Shown one piece after another: positions 15,898 through 25,801 of a stretch of 64,000 bases of DNA. Both the position numbers and the translations under genes were made by a program. The stretch lies in the NCBI GenBank assembly GCA_015058625.1, contig SVCA01000010.1, forward strand, positions 61,635-125,634. The letters are read 5' to 3'. The number at the start of each line of letters is the position of its first letter. Positions within the stretch are counted from its first letter, which is position 1. The notes below the pieces were generated by a model that worked only from the letters and a program-made list of their open reading frames with translations, searched no databases and was not told the origin of the DNA. Source of the DNA: Pseudoselenomonas ruminantium. Lineage in GTDB: Bacteria; Bacillota; Negativicutes; Selenomonadales; Selenomonadaceae.

Positions 15898-18800
15898 ATA
15901 TCACCCGTTTATCCATCAGCCGCCCGGTAGGCATATCCATGATTGTGGCCTTTTTCGTGGTGTTGGGGCTCTACAGTTACTACCGCATTGGTGTGGAGCT
16001 GCTGCCCGCCCTCAACACCCCTTATGTGACGGTGACGGTGAAATATCCCGGCGCCAGCGCTGAATCTGTGGAGCAGGAAATCATCAAGCCGGTGGAAGAT
16101 GCGGTATCTTCCGTGTCCAATGTGAAATCCATCACCTCCGTCGCCAGCTACGAGCGGGGAAGGGTTATGATGGAAATGAACTTCGATGCGGACGCAGACA
16201 TGGCGGCCATCGAAGCCACGAAAAAAGTCGAAGCCATCAAAAATAAACTTCCCGATGAGGCCGATGCTCCCGTAGTCATCAAGCGGGATATCAATGCCAA
16301 ACCCATTATGGAACTGGCGGTGATGAGCCAGCAGGGACTGGGCACGACCTATGCCATGACGGAGCACGTCTTTCAGGATGTGTTGCAGCAGGCGGGCGGC
16401 GTTTCGGAAATTGAACTGCATGGCGGTCGGGACAAGGAAGTTGCCGTGGAGGTGGACAGGGAAAAGCTCACCGCCTATAAGCTGACCCTGCCCAAGATTG
16501 CCAGCGCCATCAAGAATGAAAACCAGCTGCTGCCATCAGGCCCGGTGTATACGGATAGCTCCAAGGCCGATGTACGGGTGGTAGCCGAGTACAAAAAAGC
16601 CAGTGATATTGAAAAAATCCGCATTGCTAACGGCAGTGGGGAACTGATACCTTTGACGGCGGTCGCCACGGTAAAGGAGCAGGATGCCCGGCAGGTGCGC
16701 TATGGACGTCTTAACGGGGAACCGGCAGTCAACGTGCTGATTTACAAGAACAGCGACGCCAATGTGGTGGAGACGGCCAACAACATTCTGTCAGCCGTGA
16801 AGAAACTGCGTCAGGATTACCCGGATTACCAGTTCGTGGTGGTGTCCAATGATGCGGAATATGTGGAAACCTCCCTCCATGACACCTTGGGGACATTGGT
16901 GGAAGGTTTGATTACCACAGGTCTGGTTCTCTTCCTGTTCCTGCGCGGCTGGCGCTCCACAGCGGCGGTGATGATTGCCATTCCTACTTCGCTGATTTCC
17001 ACCTTCTTTGTCATGTATCTGGCGGGCTTTACCTTCAATATGATGTCTTTGATGGGCATGACTCTCTGCGTGGGCATCTTGGTGGACGACAGCATTGTGG
17101 TGCTGGAAAACATCATTCGCTATCTGAAAAACGGTGCCGAACCGGAAGTGGCGGCCGAGCGGGGCCGTATGGAAATCGGCATGGCGGCTATTGCCATCAC
17201 GCTCTGTGATGCGGCGGTCTTTATGCCCATTGCCTTCATGGAGGGCATGACGGGGCAGTACTTCCGCCAGTTCGGTTTGACCATTGTCTTTGCCGGGGCC
17301 TTTTCCCTGTTCGTTTCCTTTACTTTGACACCCATGTTGGCGGCTAAGTTCTTCCGCAAGGGCTATCATGTGGACAACCACTTCCTTTGGCAGTTTATGG
17401 ATAAGACAGAGGAACGGGCGGTGGGGCTTTATCGGCGGGCGCTTCATTGGAGTCTGGCCCATCAGAAGAAACTTCTGCTGACGATTCTGGCGGTTTTTGC
17501 CGGGGTTATGGCCATGATTCCGCTGGGGCTTGTGGGCATGGAGTATATGCCCCAGACCGATGAGTCCAGCTTTACCATCAACATCGAGTGCCCCGTGCGG
17601 GCCTCCTCCGAAGAACCCAATAAGGTGGCCAAACTGTTGGAGGCAAAACTGGCGGAAATTCCGGAGGTGAAATACTATATGACGCAGGCGGGCGGTTCGG
17701 CCAGTGCTTATGAAGGGCGCATCAAGGTGGAGCTGGTGGGCCGCCATGACCGCAGCCGTTCCGTTTGGGAGATTACTCAGGAGGTGCGCGAGTTCGCGCA
17801 GCAGATTAAGAGCGCCGATATTCGCGTGACGGAAACCCAGTCCAACGTGGCGGGCATCTCCGGCGGCGGAGGCGGCCGCGGGGGCGGTGGTGCCTTACAG
17901 GTAGAACTGCGGGGCAACAATATGCAGGAACTGACCGCAGCCGCAGACAAGGTGGAAAAAATCCTGCGCAATGACATCAGGGGCATTGGGGATGTGAACA
18001 GCTCCTATACGGAAGGTATGCCGGAACTGCAGCTCACCGTCAACCGGGATAAGCTCAAGGCCTTCAATGCCAGTCTGGCCGATATTGATACCGCCTTTTC
18101 TTCCGCTATTTCCGGCCGTTCGGCGGGCTCGCTCAAAAATGACCCCTTAAACGGCGGGCAGGACACGAATATCAAGGTGCGTTTCAAAGATTCCGATGGT
18201 TATCAGGCGTCGGATGTGGCCCGTGTGCCTGTCTGGTCAAATGGCAAGCTGGCATATCTGGGTGATTTGGCCGATATTAAAGATGGCCGGGGCCCCGTGA
18301 GCATCCGGCGGGTGGATAAACAGCGTTCCATTCGTCTGGGAGCGAATCTGCAGGGCAGACCGGTGGGGGATGTAATCCGTGATGTGCGGCAGGCGCTCAA
18401 ACAGGCAGATTTGGGCGAGGGCATCACCTATAAATTCAAAGGACAGGCCAGCCGTATGAACGATACCTTCAGCGAGCTCTTAAGCGCCCTGTTGCTCGCA
18501 CTGGTGCTTATCTATATGCTGCTGGCAGTGCTCTATGAATCCGTGCTGACGCCGTTTATCCGCATGTTCTCCCTGCCGTTGGGGCTCATTGGTTCCGTGC
18601 TTCTGCTGTTCCTGACCCATAACACGCTGAATCTTTACTCTATGATTGGCATATTGGTGATGGACGGCATCGTAGCCAAGAACGGCACCTTGTTGATTGA
18701 CTATACGCTGACCTTGATGGATAGAGGCAAGACTGCACTCGAAGCCATTGTAGAGGCCGGCTGTGTTCGCTTAAAGCCCATCTGCATGACCACCATTACC

Positions 18801-18974
18801 ATGATGGTGGGCATGATGCCTATGGCGCTGGCCATGAGTGATGGCGCCGAGACCCGCGTCTCCATGGCCTGGGTGATTATCGGCGGCCTTTTGACCTCCA
18901 CGGTATTCACGCTGCTCGTGATTCCGATTATCTTCCTGTACTTCTATCAGGGCAAGGAATCGGGGCGTACATAA
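15894..18974 (+). CDS. RND-family inner-membrane efflux transporter (AcrB/HAE1 type), pump 1
   Basis: The 1,026-aa proton antiporter has the typical 12-TM duplicated RND layout. TM1 is at the N-terminus (SISRPVGISMIVAFFVVLGL), two large periplasmic loops follow TM1 and TM7, and TM4 holds the acidic pair in GILVDDSIVVLENI. It would pump drugs, bile acids or envelope molecules out through the adaptor encoded just upstream. The second periplasmic loop has a glycine-rich run (ISGGGGGRGGGG, around 17850-17895). It is translationally coupled to the adaptor and ends in a terminator that overlaps the pyrH promoter. Confidence 0.92.
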   Translation: MNITRLSISRPVGISMIVAFFVVLGLYSYYRIGVELLPALNTPYVTVTVKYPGASAESVEQEIIKPVEDAVSSVSNVKSITSVASYERGRVMMEMNFDADADMAAIEATKKVEAIKNKLPDEADAPVVIKRDINAKPIMELAVMSQQGLGTTYAMTEHVFQDVLQQAGGVSEIELHGGRDKEVAVEVDREKLTAYKLTLPKIASAIKNENQLLPSGPVYTDSSKADVRVVAEYKKASDIEKIRIANGSGELIPLTAVATVKEQDARQVRYGRLNGEPAVNVLIYKNSDANVVETANNILSAVKKLRQDYPDYQFVVVSNDAEYVETSLHDTLGTLVEGLITTGLVLFLFLRGWRSTAAVMIAIPTSLISTFFVMYLAGFTFNMMSLMGMTLCVGILVDDSIVVLENIIRYLKNGAEPEVAAERGRMEIGMAAIAITLCDAAVFMPIAFMEGMTGQYFRQFGLTIVFAGAFSLFVSFTLTPMLAAKFFRKGYHVDNHFLWQFMDKTEERAVGLYRRALHWSLAHQKKLLLTILAVFAGVMAMIPLGLVGMEYMPQTDESSFTINIECPVRASSEEPNKVAKLLEAKLAEIPEVKYYMTQAGGSASAYEGRIKVELVGRHDRSRSVWEITQEVREFAQQIKSADIRVTETQSNVAGISGGGGGRGGGGALQVELRGNNMQELTAAADKVEKILRNDIRGIGDVNSSYTEGMPELQLTVNRDKLKAFNASLADIDTAFSSAISGRSAGSLKNDPLNGGQDTNIKVRFKDSDGYQASDVARVPVWSNGKLAYLGDLADIKDGRGPVSIRRVDKQRSIRLGANLQGRPVGDVIRDVRQALKQADLGEGITYKFKGQASRMNDTFSELLSALLLALVLIYMLLAVLYESVLTPFIRMFSLPLGLIGSVLLLFLTHNTLNLYSMIGILVMDGIVAKNGTLLIDYTLTLMDRGKTALEAIVEAGCVRLKPICMTTITMMVGMMPMALAMSDGAETRVSMAWVIIGGLLTSTVFTLLVIPIIFLYFYQGKESGRT

Positions 18975-19807
<833 letters not shown>

Positions 19808-19808
<1 letters not shown>

Positions 19809-20365
19809 TGGTAAAAGAAATTCTTAGCTCCCACGAAGAGCGTATGCAGAAATCCATCGAAGCCCTGAAACGCGAATTTGCATCCCTGCGGGCTGGCCGT
19901 GCGAATCCGTCCCTGCTCGACAAGGTAATGGTAGATTACTATGGCACGCCGACGCCGGTAAACCAGATTGCCAAGGTTGCTGTTCCGGAACCGCGCATGA
20001 TTATGATTCAGCCCTATGAAAAGACCATGCTCCACGAAGTGGAAGTGGCTATTATGAAGTCTGATTTGGGCCTGTCCCCGAACTCCGATGGTACGGCTAT
20101 TCGTCTGGCTATTCCGGCTCTGACGCAGGAACGCCGTCAGGAACTGGTAAAGACCGTCAACAAGAAGGCTGAAGAAGCGAAAGTAGCTATCCGCAACATT
20201 CGCCGTGATGGCAATGATGCCATCAAGAAGCTCGAAAAGGGCAAGGAAATCACCGAGGACGAGTCCAAGAAGGCACAGGAATCCATGCAGAAACTGGCCG
20301 ATAAGTACGTTAAAGTGGTAGACACCACCCGTGCCGGCAAGGAAAAGGAAGTAATGGAAGTCTGA
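19808..20365 (+). CDS. frr: Ribosome recycling factor
   Basis: At 185 aa it has the normal length for RRF. The family signature is clear: LRAGRANPSLLDKVMVDYYG, PEPRMIMIQPYEK, SDLGLSPNSDGTAIRLAIP and the C-terminal helical hairpin (RNIRRDGNDAIKKLEKGKEI). With EF-G it splits post-termination 70S ribosomes. Its ATG directly follows the pyrH stop and its own stop overlaps the next start (TGATG), indicating tight coupling. Confidence 0.96.
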
Positions 20366-20577
20366 TGGCTTTAGATGTGATGGCCCTTCCCTGGGAGACT
20401 GCGGAAAAGCAGCTTCGGGAGGCAAATATCTCCTATGAAACAGAGATAACCCGCTCCACCCGGAATTTTTTCCCGGTGGACGAGGATAGACTTTATGTTG
20501 TGCGCCAGCGTCAGCAGGCAGACGGCAAGCTGCTGCTGACATTGGCTGCAAAACAACTGCCTGTAAAGGAGGTGTAA
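20365..20577 (+). CDS. Small conserved-looking protein of unknown function
   Basis: The 70-aa protein overlaps the frr stop codon and ends three bases before the ferredoxin start, so it is embedded in the operon. A single small alpha/beta domain is suggested: a helix (PWETAEKQLREANISYE), then strands (LYVVRQRQQADGKLLLTLAA). The fold pattern hints at a ligand-binding or PASTA-like half-domain, but I do not recognise the family. The position between translation and isoprenoid/lipid genes gives no firm clue to function. Confidence 0.7.
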   Translation: MALDVMALPWETAEKQLREANISYETEITRSTRNFFPVDEDRLYVVRQRQQADGKLLLTLAAKQLPVKEV

Positions 20578-20580
20578 TAC

Positions 20581-20751
20581 ATGGCTTACAAAATTGGTGA
20601 GGATTGCATTTCTTGCGGTTCCTGCGCTGCTACTTGCCCGGTAGAGGCAATCAGCGAGGGTGCAGAACGTTATGAAATCGACCCGGATAAGTGCGTAGAG
20701 TGCGGCGCTTGCGCTGCTGGCTGCCCGGTATCTGCTATCGAGGCTCCCTGA
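20581..20751 (+). CDS. 2[4Fe-4S] ferredoxin
   Basis: The 56-aa clostridial-type ferredoxin starts at ATG 20581 after AAAGGAGGTG. Two symmetrical cluster motifs are visible: CISCGSCAATCPVEAI (residues 9-24) and CVECGACAAGCPVSAI. Each has CxxCxxC...CP, so all eight cysteines are present. It carries low-potential electrons in the cytoplasm. In this operon the downstream IspG is a [4Fe-4S] enzyme needing such electrons, so supply to IspG is a reasonable inference. A terminator follows, yet uppS continues on the same strand. Confidence 0.95.
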   Translation: MAYKIGEDCISCGSCAATCPVEAISEGAERYEIDPDKCVECGACAAGCPVSAIEAP

Positions 20752-20761
20752 CGCGACTTTG

Positions 20762-20799
20762 CAAGCCCCTCTGGTGCTTTAGGCAGAGGGGCTTGTTTT
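20762..20799 (+). terminator. Terminator or attenuator between ferredoxin and uppS
   Basis: CAAGCCCCTCTG (20762-20773) pairs with CAGAGGGGCTTG (20784-20795), followed by TTTTG. The short T-run suggests partial termination inside the operon. Confidence 0.7.
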
Positions 20800-20834
20800 G
20801 CATTATGTCATTACTTCCTAGTGAGGGATTATAT

Positions 20835-21650
20835 ATGTTGAAGAAAATATTGGGAAAAGCGGTTACCACACTGGCTGGACGTGATGATTTTGCGATTCCC
20901 AAGCATGATTCACCGCTGTTTGCAGGTTTGGATTGGGAGAAGCTTCCCAAACATGTGGCGGTGATTATGGACGGCAATGGCCGTTGGGCGAAAGGCCAGG
21001 GGCTCATGCGTACGGCGGGCCACAAGGCTGGCGTCAAGACGCTCAAGAACATCCTCAAGACAGCCAGTGGTTTGGAACTGGATGCGCTCACGGTGTATGC
21101 TTTTTCCACGGAAAACTGGAAGCGTCCGGAAGTGGAAGTGGACTTCCTGATGAATCTGTTCTCGGAGTATCTGAACAAGGAATTGCAGGAGATGCACGAA
21201 AACAATGTGCAGATTCACTTCATTGGCCGTCTGGATGGTCTGTCGGACTCCCTGCAGAAGCAGATGCGTGAGGCAGTGGAGCTGACGAAAAATAACACCG
21301 GCGTGAAGTTCAACATTGCGGCCAACTATGGCGGGCAGGATGAACTGGTGCGGGCAATGCAGAAAATTGCTGCTCGTGTACAGGCTGGTGAACTGGCTCC
21401 GGCAGATATTAATGAAGCGTTGGTGGAGGAGAATCTGGACACCTATGGCAATCTGCCGGTGGATTTGGTTATCCGCACCAGTGGCGATATGCGTCTGTCC
21501 AATTTCCTTTTATGGCAGGCCGCTTATGCCGAGTTCTATTTTACCGATGTGAACTGGCCGGAGTTTTCCCCAGAGTGCTTTGTGGATGCTCTGCGGGATT
21601 TTGCCAGCCGTGACCGCCGCTTTGGCGGTCTGAATGAGGACAAGAAATAA
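20835..21650 (+). CDS. uppS: Isoprenyl transferase (undecaprenyl diphosphate synthase)
   Basis: The 271-aa cis-prenyltransferase has VIMDGNGRWAKGQ (catalytic Asp and diphosphate loop, residues about 38-50), YAFSTENWKRP, and the C-terminal signature DLVIRTSGDMRLSNFLLWQ with YTDVNWPEF-like FTDVNWPEF. It builds C55 undecaprenyl diphosphate, the lipid carrier for peptidoglycan and O-antigen. The start at 20835 is chosen because GAGGG lies eight bases before it. The longer open frame overlaps the ferredoxin gene and would add unrelated residues. Dxr and IspG encoded downstream feed the same isoprenoid pathway. Confidence 0.95.
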   Translation: MLKKILGKAVTTLAGRDDFAIPKHDSPLFAGLDWEKLPKHVAVIMDGNGRWAKGQGLMRTAGHKAGVKTLKNILKTASGLELDALTVYAFSTENWKRPEVEVDFLMNLFSEYLNKELQEMHENNVQIHFIGRLDGLSDSLQKQMREAVELTKNNTGVKFNIAANYGGQDELVRAMQKIAARVQAGELAPADINEALVEENLDTYGNLPVDLVIRTSGDMRLSNFLLWQAAYAEFYFTDVNWPEFSPECFVDALRDFASRDRRFGGLNEDKK

Positions 21651-21665
21651 TAGGAGCGTTGCTTT

Positions 21666-22493
21666 TTGTTACTGAGAATAATAACTGGAATAGTGGGCAT
21701 TGCCGCTGCTGCCTTTGTGATTCAGACGGGCGGAGAGGTCTTTGCCGGATTTACGTTGCTGCTGATGTTTTTGGCCTGGTTTGAATATGCCCGGGCCTTT
21801 GCGGAGCGGGGCATGGGCATTGCCCTGTTTACGGGCTTTATCGCCTTGGGACTCATGTGGTATGCGGCCTGGCAAAGACCGGAATTTCTGGCATTGGCCT
21901 GCCCGCTGATTATCATGGTGATGCTGCTCGAAAGTGTGCTGCTGCGCGGCGGCACCAGTATCTTGGATGCGCTGGCATCCGGGGCGGGGCTTATCTATAT
22001 CGGTTTCCCGTTTGCCTGCCTGCTGCTTTTGCGCAACCTTATGCCGGAGACGGTTTTCACCACGGAAATCGGCACGTTCACCTTTGGCAATGCCTTTGTG
22101 TGGATTATGTTTATCGGCACCTGGGCCAGCGATACTTTTGCTTACTTTACGGGCACGGCCATCGGCCGTCATAAGCTCTGCCCGTCCATCAGTCCGAACA
22201 AGACCATTGAGGGCTTTATGGGTTCTCTCTTGGGGACCACGGCTGTAGTGGCTGGCTTGGGTTATTTCCTGAATTTGCCTTTGGAAGAGATGGCGGTATT
22301 AGGTCTTTTGATTGCCATCCTGGCCACTTTGGGGGATTTGGTGGAATCCGTGGCCAAGCGTTATGTGGGCATCAAGGATTCCGGCAATATCATTCCCGGC
22401 CATGGCGGTGTCTGGGACAGATTTGACAGCGTGCTCTTTACGGCACCGCTGGTTTACTATTTTGTCCAGTTTGTAAATCTAATGGGCAAATAA
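21666..22493 (+). CDS. cdsA: Phosphatidate cytidylyltransferase
   Basis: The 275-aa polytopic inner-membrane enzyme makes CDP-diacylglycerol for phospholipid synthesis. It has several hydrophobic segments and the C-terminal family signature SPNKTIEGFMGSLLG followed by KDSGNIIPGHGGVWDRFDS, which holds the metal-binding aspartates. A TTG start is used with TAGGAGCG about 11 bases upstream. It sits between uppS and dxr in the common uppS-cdsA-dxr-rseP order. Confidence 0.95.
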   Translation: MLLRIITGIVGIAAAAFVIQTGGEVFAGFTLLLMFLAWFEYARAFAERGMGIALFTGFIALGLMWYAAWQRPEFLALACPLIIMVMLLESVLLRGGTSILDALASGAGLIYIGFPFACLLLLRNLMPETVFTTEIGTFTFGNAFVWIMFIGTWASDTFAYFTGTAIGRHKLCPSISPNKTIEGFMGSLLGTTAVVAGLGYFLNLPLEEMAVLGLLIAILATLGDLVESVAKRYVGIKDSGNIIPGHGGVWDRFDSVLFTAPLVYYFVQFVNLMGK

Positions 22494-22509
22494 GTAAGGA
22501 GATTGGATG

Positions 22510-23661
22510 ATGAAAAACATTGCAGTATTGGGCTCTACGGGCTCTATTGGCACCCAGACTTTGGATGTGGTGCGCCGCAACCCGGAGCTTTTCCATATCA
22601 GCGTACTCGCGGCCAATTCCAGCGACGAACTCTTTGAACAGCAGATTCGTGAGTTTGAGCCGGAACTGGCGGTATTGGCTGATGTTGATGCCTATAACCG
22701 GTTAAAGAGCCGTTACAGCGGTAAGACGAAGCTGGCTGGCGGCCGTCAGGCGTTCATTGATGCCGCAGCCTTTGATGGCGTGGACACGGTGGTTACGTCT
22801 ATGATGGGCTTTGCAGGTCTTGAACCCACCATGAAGGCATTGGATGCGAAGAAGAATATCGCATTGGCCAATAAGGAAACCTTGGTCGTAGCCGGGGAAA
22901 TCGTGACCCGCAGAGCCCGCGAGCAGGGCGTAAAGATTCTGCCGGTGGACAGTGAGCATTGCGCGTTCTTCCAGTGCCTGCAGGGCGAGAAGATGGACTC
23001 CATCGAAAAGCTTCTGCTGACCTGTTCCGGCGGTCCCTTCCGTGGCAAGAAGCGGGAGGATTTGCTCGATGCCACGAAGGCGCAGGTGCTGGCGCATCCC
23101 ACTTGGAATATGGGACAGAAAATCACTGTGGATTCGGCCAGCCTCGTGAACAAGGGGCTCGAAGTTATCGAAGCAAAGTGGCTCTATGATGTAAGCTATG
23201 ACCAGATTCAGGTCGTCGTGCATCCGCAGAGCATTGTGCATTCCATGGTTCAGTTCCGTGACGGTGCGGTGATTGCCCAGCTTGGTTCCACGGATATGAA
23301 GCTGCCCATTCAGTACGCTTTGACTTATCCGGACCGGGTGCAGTCGAGCTTTGACCGTCTGGACTTCTGGCAGATGAAGGATTTGACCTTCAGTAAGCCT
23401 GATACGGACACATTCAAGGGCCTCAAATTTGCCTATGAAGCCGGCGCCATGGGCGGCAGTATGCCATGCATCTTCAATGCTGCCAACGAGATTGCGGTCG
23501 GGGCATTTTTGAAAGACGAAATCAAGTTCCTGGATATTTACGATATTATCGAAGAGACGATGCTGAAGCGGGAATGCATTATGGAACCCACTTTGGAGGA
23601 ACTCTTCGAGGAAGACCGTTGGGCGCGGGAATTTGCTACTGAAGTCCTGCGGAAGAAATAA
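22510..23661 (+). CDS. dxr: 1-deoxy-D-xylulose 5-phosphate reductoisomerase
   Basis: This NADPH enzyme converts DXP to MEP, the first committed step of the non-mevalonate isoprenoid pathway. Motifs: LGSTGSIGTQTLDVV (Rossmann loop), LANKETLVVAGEIV, PVDSEHCAFFQCL (metal and substrate) and VNKGLEVIEAKWLY. Two consecutive ATGs (22507, 22510) are possible; 22510 gives the better eight-base spacing from AAGGAG. The length (383 aa) is normal. It is in operon with uppS, cdsA, rseP and ispG. Confidence 0.95.
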   Translation: MKNIAVLGSTGSIGTQTLDVVRRNPELFHISVLAANSSDELFEQQIREFEPELAVLADVDAYNRLKSRYSGKTKLAGGRQAFIDAAAFDGVDTVVTSMMGFAGLEPTMKALDAKKNIALANKETLVVAGEIVTRRAREQGVKILPVDSEHCAFFQCLQGEKMDSIEKLLLTCSGGPFRGKKREDLLDATKAQVLAHPTWNMGQKITVDSASLVNKGLEVIEAKWLYDVSYDQIQVVVHPQSIVHSMVQFRDGAVIAQLGSTDMKLPIQYALTYPDRVQSSFDRLDFWQMKDLTFSKPDTDTFKGLKFAYEAGAMGGSMPCIFNAANEIAVGAFLKDEIKFLDIYDIIEETMLKRECIMEPTLEELFEEDRWAREFATEVLRKK

Positions 23662-23675
23662 AGGACGGTGACACT

Positions 23676-24713
23676 ATGGTATTAACCATTGCAGCAGCTA
23701 TCTTTGTTTTTGGCCTGCTGGTGCTGGTACATGAGTTGGGGCATTTCATCACCGCAAAACTTACGGGAATGCGGGTGGATGAATTTGCCATTGGCTTTGG
23801 ACCGAAGCTGATTAGCTTCACCAGAGGAGAAACGGTATACAGCCTGCGGGCTATCCCTCTGGGGGGCTTTAATGATATTGCGGGCATGGACCCCAGCAAC
23901 AATGAAGCAGGGAGCCGCGGCTATTGCGAAAAGCCTGTGCTTTCCCGCATGATTGTCATTCTGGCAGGTTCCGTGATGAACTTCATTCTGCCCATTGTGA
24001 TTTTCTTCGGGATATTTTTCTTCGTGGGGGTCAGCACTCCTAATCCTGAGCCGGTTCTGGGCACGGTATTGGCCGATAAGGCCGCTGCGCAGGCGGGGCT
24101 GCAGGCTGGTGACCGGATTATCAGCCTCGATGGCAAGGCCATTGGCTCCTGGACCGAGTTCGTGGATAATATCAAGGATAATGAAGGTACTCCCATCAAG
24201 GTGACTGCACAGCGTGGGGAAGAAACCTTTGAAACCACCATGACGCCGGTGTATGATACGCAGGCGAAGAAGGCCATGGTGGGGGTTATGAGTTCGGTGG
24301 ATACCCAGCATCCGGGAATCATTGATTCCATGGGACTGGCTCTGCAGAAAACGGCCATGATTGTGGCTATGATGCTGGAAGCCCTGGCCCAGATTATTCT
24401 GAAACTCTCCGGCTCGGAACTGGCTGGCCCGATTGGCGTGGCTCAGATGGCAGGAGAAGTGGCCCAGATGGGCTTTGTGCCGCTTTTGAACTTTGCGGCG
24501 TTCCTGAGCCTGAACCTTGGTATCGTGAATCTGTTCCCGATTCCGGCGCTTGACGGCGGCCACTTTGTGACCCTGTGTGTCGAGGCCGTGCGGGGCAAAC
24601 CCATGAGCCCCAAGGCTTTGGAATACACCCAGAAGGTGGGCATTGTGTTGCTCATCCTGCTCATGGTTTTGGCCACCAAAAACGACATAGTACGCGTCTT
24701 TACAGGAGGCTAA
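23676..24713 (+). CDS. rseP: RseP-type site-2 intramembrane zinc metalloprotease
   Basis: The 345-aa inner-membrane protease has HELGH at residues 19-23 in the first transmembrane helix, giving two zinc ligands and the catalytic Glu. A PDZ domain follows (about 125-200; AAAQAGLQAGDRIISLDGKA). The third ligand motif lies in NLFPIPALDGG near residue 285. It cleaves single-pass membrane proteins, classically anti-sigma factors and signal-peptide remnants. No anti-sigma gene is next to it. Start ATG 23676 follows AAGGACGG. Confidence 0.93.
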   Translation: MVLTIAAAIFVFGLLVLVHELGHFITAKLTGMRVDEFAIGFGPKLISFTRGETVYSLRAIPLGGFNDIAGMDPSNNEAGSRGYCEKPVLSRMIVILAGSVMNFILPIVIFFGIFFFVGVSTPNPEPVLGTVLADKAAAQAGLQAGDRIISLDGKAIGSWTEFVDNIKDNEGTPIKVTAQRGEETFETTMTPVYDTQAKKAMVGVMSSVDTQHPGIIDSMGLALQKTAMIVAMMLEALAQIILKLSGSELAGPIGVAQMAGEVAQMGFVPLLNFAAFLSLNLGIVNLFPIPALDGGHFVTLCVEAVRGKPMSPKALEYTQKVGIVLLILLMVLATKNDIVRVFTGG

Positions 24714-24718
24714 GATAA

Positions 24719-25801
24719 ATGTTTGAACGCAAGATTACCCGACAGATTCATATCGGTAATGTCGCCATTGGCGGCGGCGCGCCGATTTCCGTGCAGTCCA
24801 TGTGCAATACCAAGACCACGGATACGAAAGCCACGGTTGCGCAGATAAAAGCTCTGCAGAATGCGGGCTGCGATATCGTGCGGGTGGCGGTGCCGGATAT
24901 GGAAGCTGCTCAGAATCTCGGCAATATCATCAAGGAAATCAATATTCCTCTGGTGGCCGATATTCACTTCGACTACAAGCTGGCTCTGGAAGCCATCAAG
25001 CAGGGCATTTCCGCCCTGCGCCTGAACCCCGGCAATATCGGCGGGGAAGAAAAGGTGCGGGCTGTGGTCAAGGCCGCAAAAGAAGCCCATATTCCCATCC
25101 GTATCGGCGTAAATGCGGGTTCCTTGGACAAGAAGATTCTCGCTAAATACGGTGAAGTTACGCCGGAGGCTTTGGTGGAATCGGCCATGCAGCATGTGAA
25201 AATTTTGGAGGATTTGGATTTCCATGACCTCAAGATTTCCCTTAAGGCCCATGATGTGCCTTTGACGCTGGCGGCTTACCGTCTGATGAGCAAAACGGTG
25301 GATTATCCCCTGCACTTGGGCATTACTGAAGCAGGCACGGTGAACACGGGCATCATCAAATCTGCTGTGGGCATTGGCGCTTTGCTTTCAGAAGGCATTG
25401 GCGATACCTTCCGCATTTCGCTGACCGGCGACCCGGTGGTGGAAGTAAAAGTAGCTAATGAAATCTTAAAGTCTTTGGGGCTTAAAGAATACGGGCCGAC
25501 TCTCGTTGCTTGCCCAACCTGCGGCCGCACGAGTATCGACCTGCCGGCCATTGCTGCACAGGTCGAAAAGAAACTCGAAGGGATTCAAGACCCCATTGAT
25601 GTAGCTGTCATGGGCTGCGTGGTCAATGGCCCGGGCGAAGCCCGCGGTGCGGATGTGGGCATTGCCGGTGGTAACGGCGAGGGCCTGATTTTCCGCAAGG
25701 GTGAAATCATCCGCAAAGTGCCGGAAGATAAATTAGTAGAAGAACTCTTCAAAGAAATAGATGCCATATTGGAGGAACGAAAGAACAATGCGAGCAAGTA
25801 A
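24719..25801 (+). CDS. ispG: 4-hydroxy-3-methylbut-2-en-1-yl diphosphate synthase
   Basis: The 360-aa [4Fe-4S] enzyme of the MEP pathway makes HMBPP from MEcPP using reducing power from ferredoxin or flavodoxin. The N-terminal TIM barrel ([36 protein letters not shown]) is followed by the cluster domain, with cysteines in [12 protein letters not shown] and [17 protein letters not shown]. It is the short bacterial form without the inserted domain of plants. It lies 5 bp after rseP and overlaps the start of proS by 14 bp. Confidence 0.96.
   Translation: MFERKITRQIHIGNVAIGGGAPISVQSMCNTKTTDTKATVAQIKALQNAGCDIVRVAVPDMEAAQNLGNIIKEINIPLVADIHFDYKLALEAIKQGISALRLNPGNIGGEEKVRAVVKAAKEAHIPIRIGVNAGSLDKKILAKYGEVTPEALVESAMQHVKILEDLDFHDLKISLKAHDVPLTLAAYRLMSKTVDYPLHLGITEAGTVNTGIIKSAVGIGALLSEGIGDTFRISLTGDPVVEVKVANEILKSLGLKEYGPTLVACPTCGRTSIDLPAIAAQVEKKLEGIQDPIDVAVMGCVVNGPGEARGADVGIAGGNGEGLIFRKGEIIRKVPEDKLVEELFKEIDAILEERKNNASK

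Noticed and set aside
17850..17895. Gly-rich run in RND pump 1 as a possible frameshift or repeat expansion
   Set aside because: The frame is continuous and flanking motifs are in register; flexible Gly loops occur in RND periplasmic domains.
22540..22560. TGGCAC-type sequences that resemble a sigma-54 promoter
   Set aside because: The examples (here and near 7807 and 43656) lie inside coding sequence and lack a correctly spaced TTGC.
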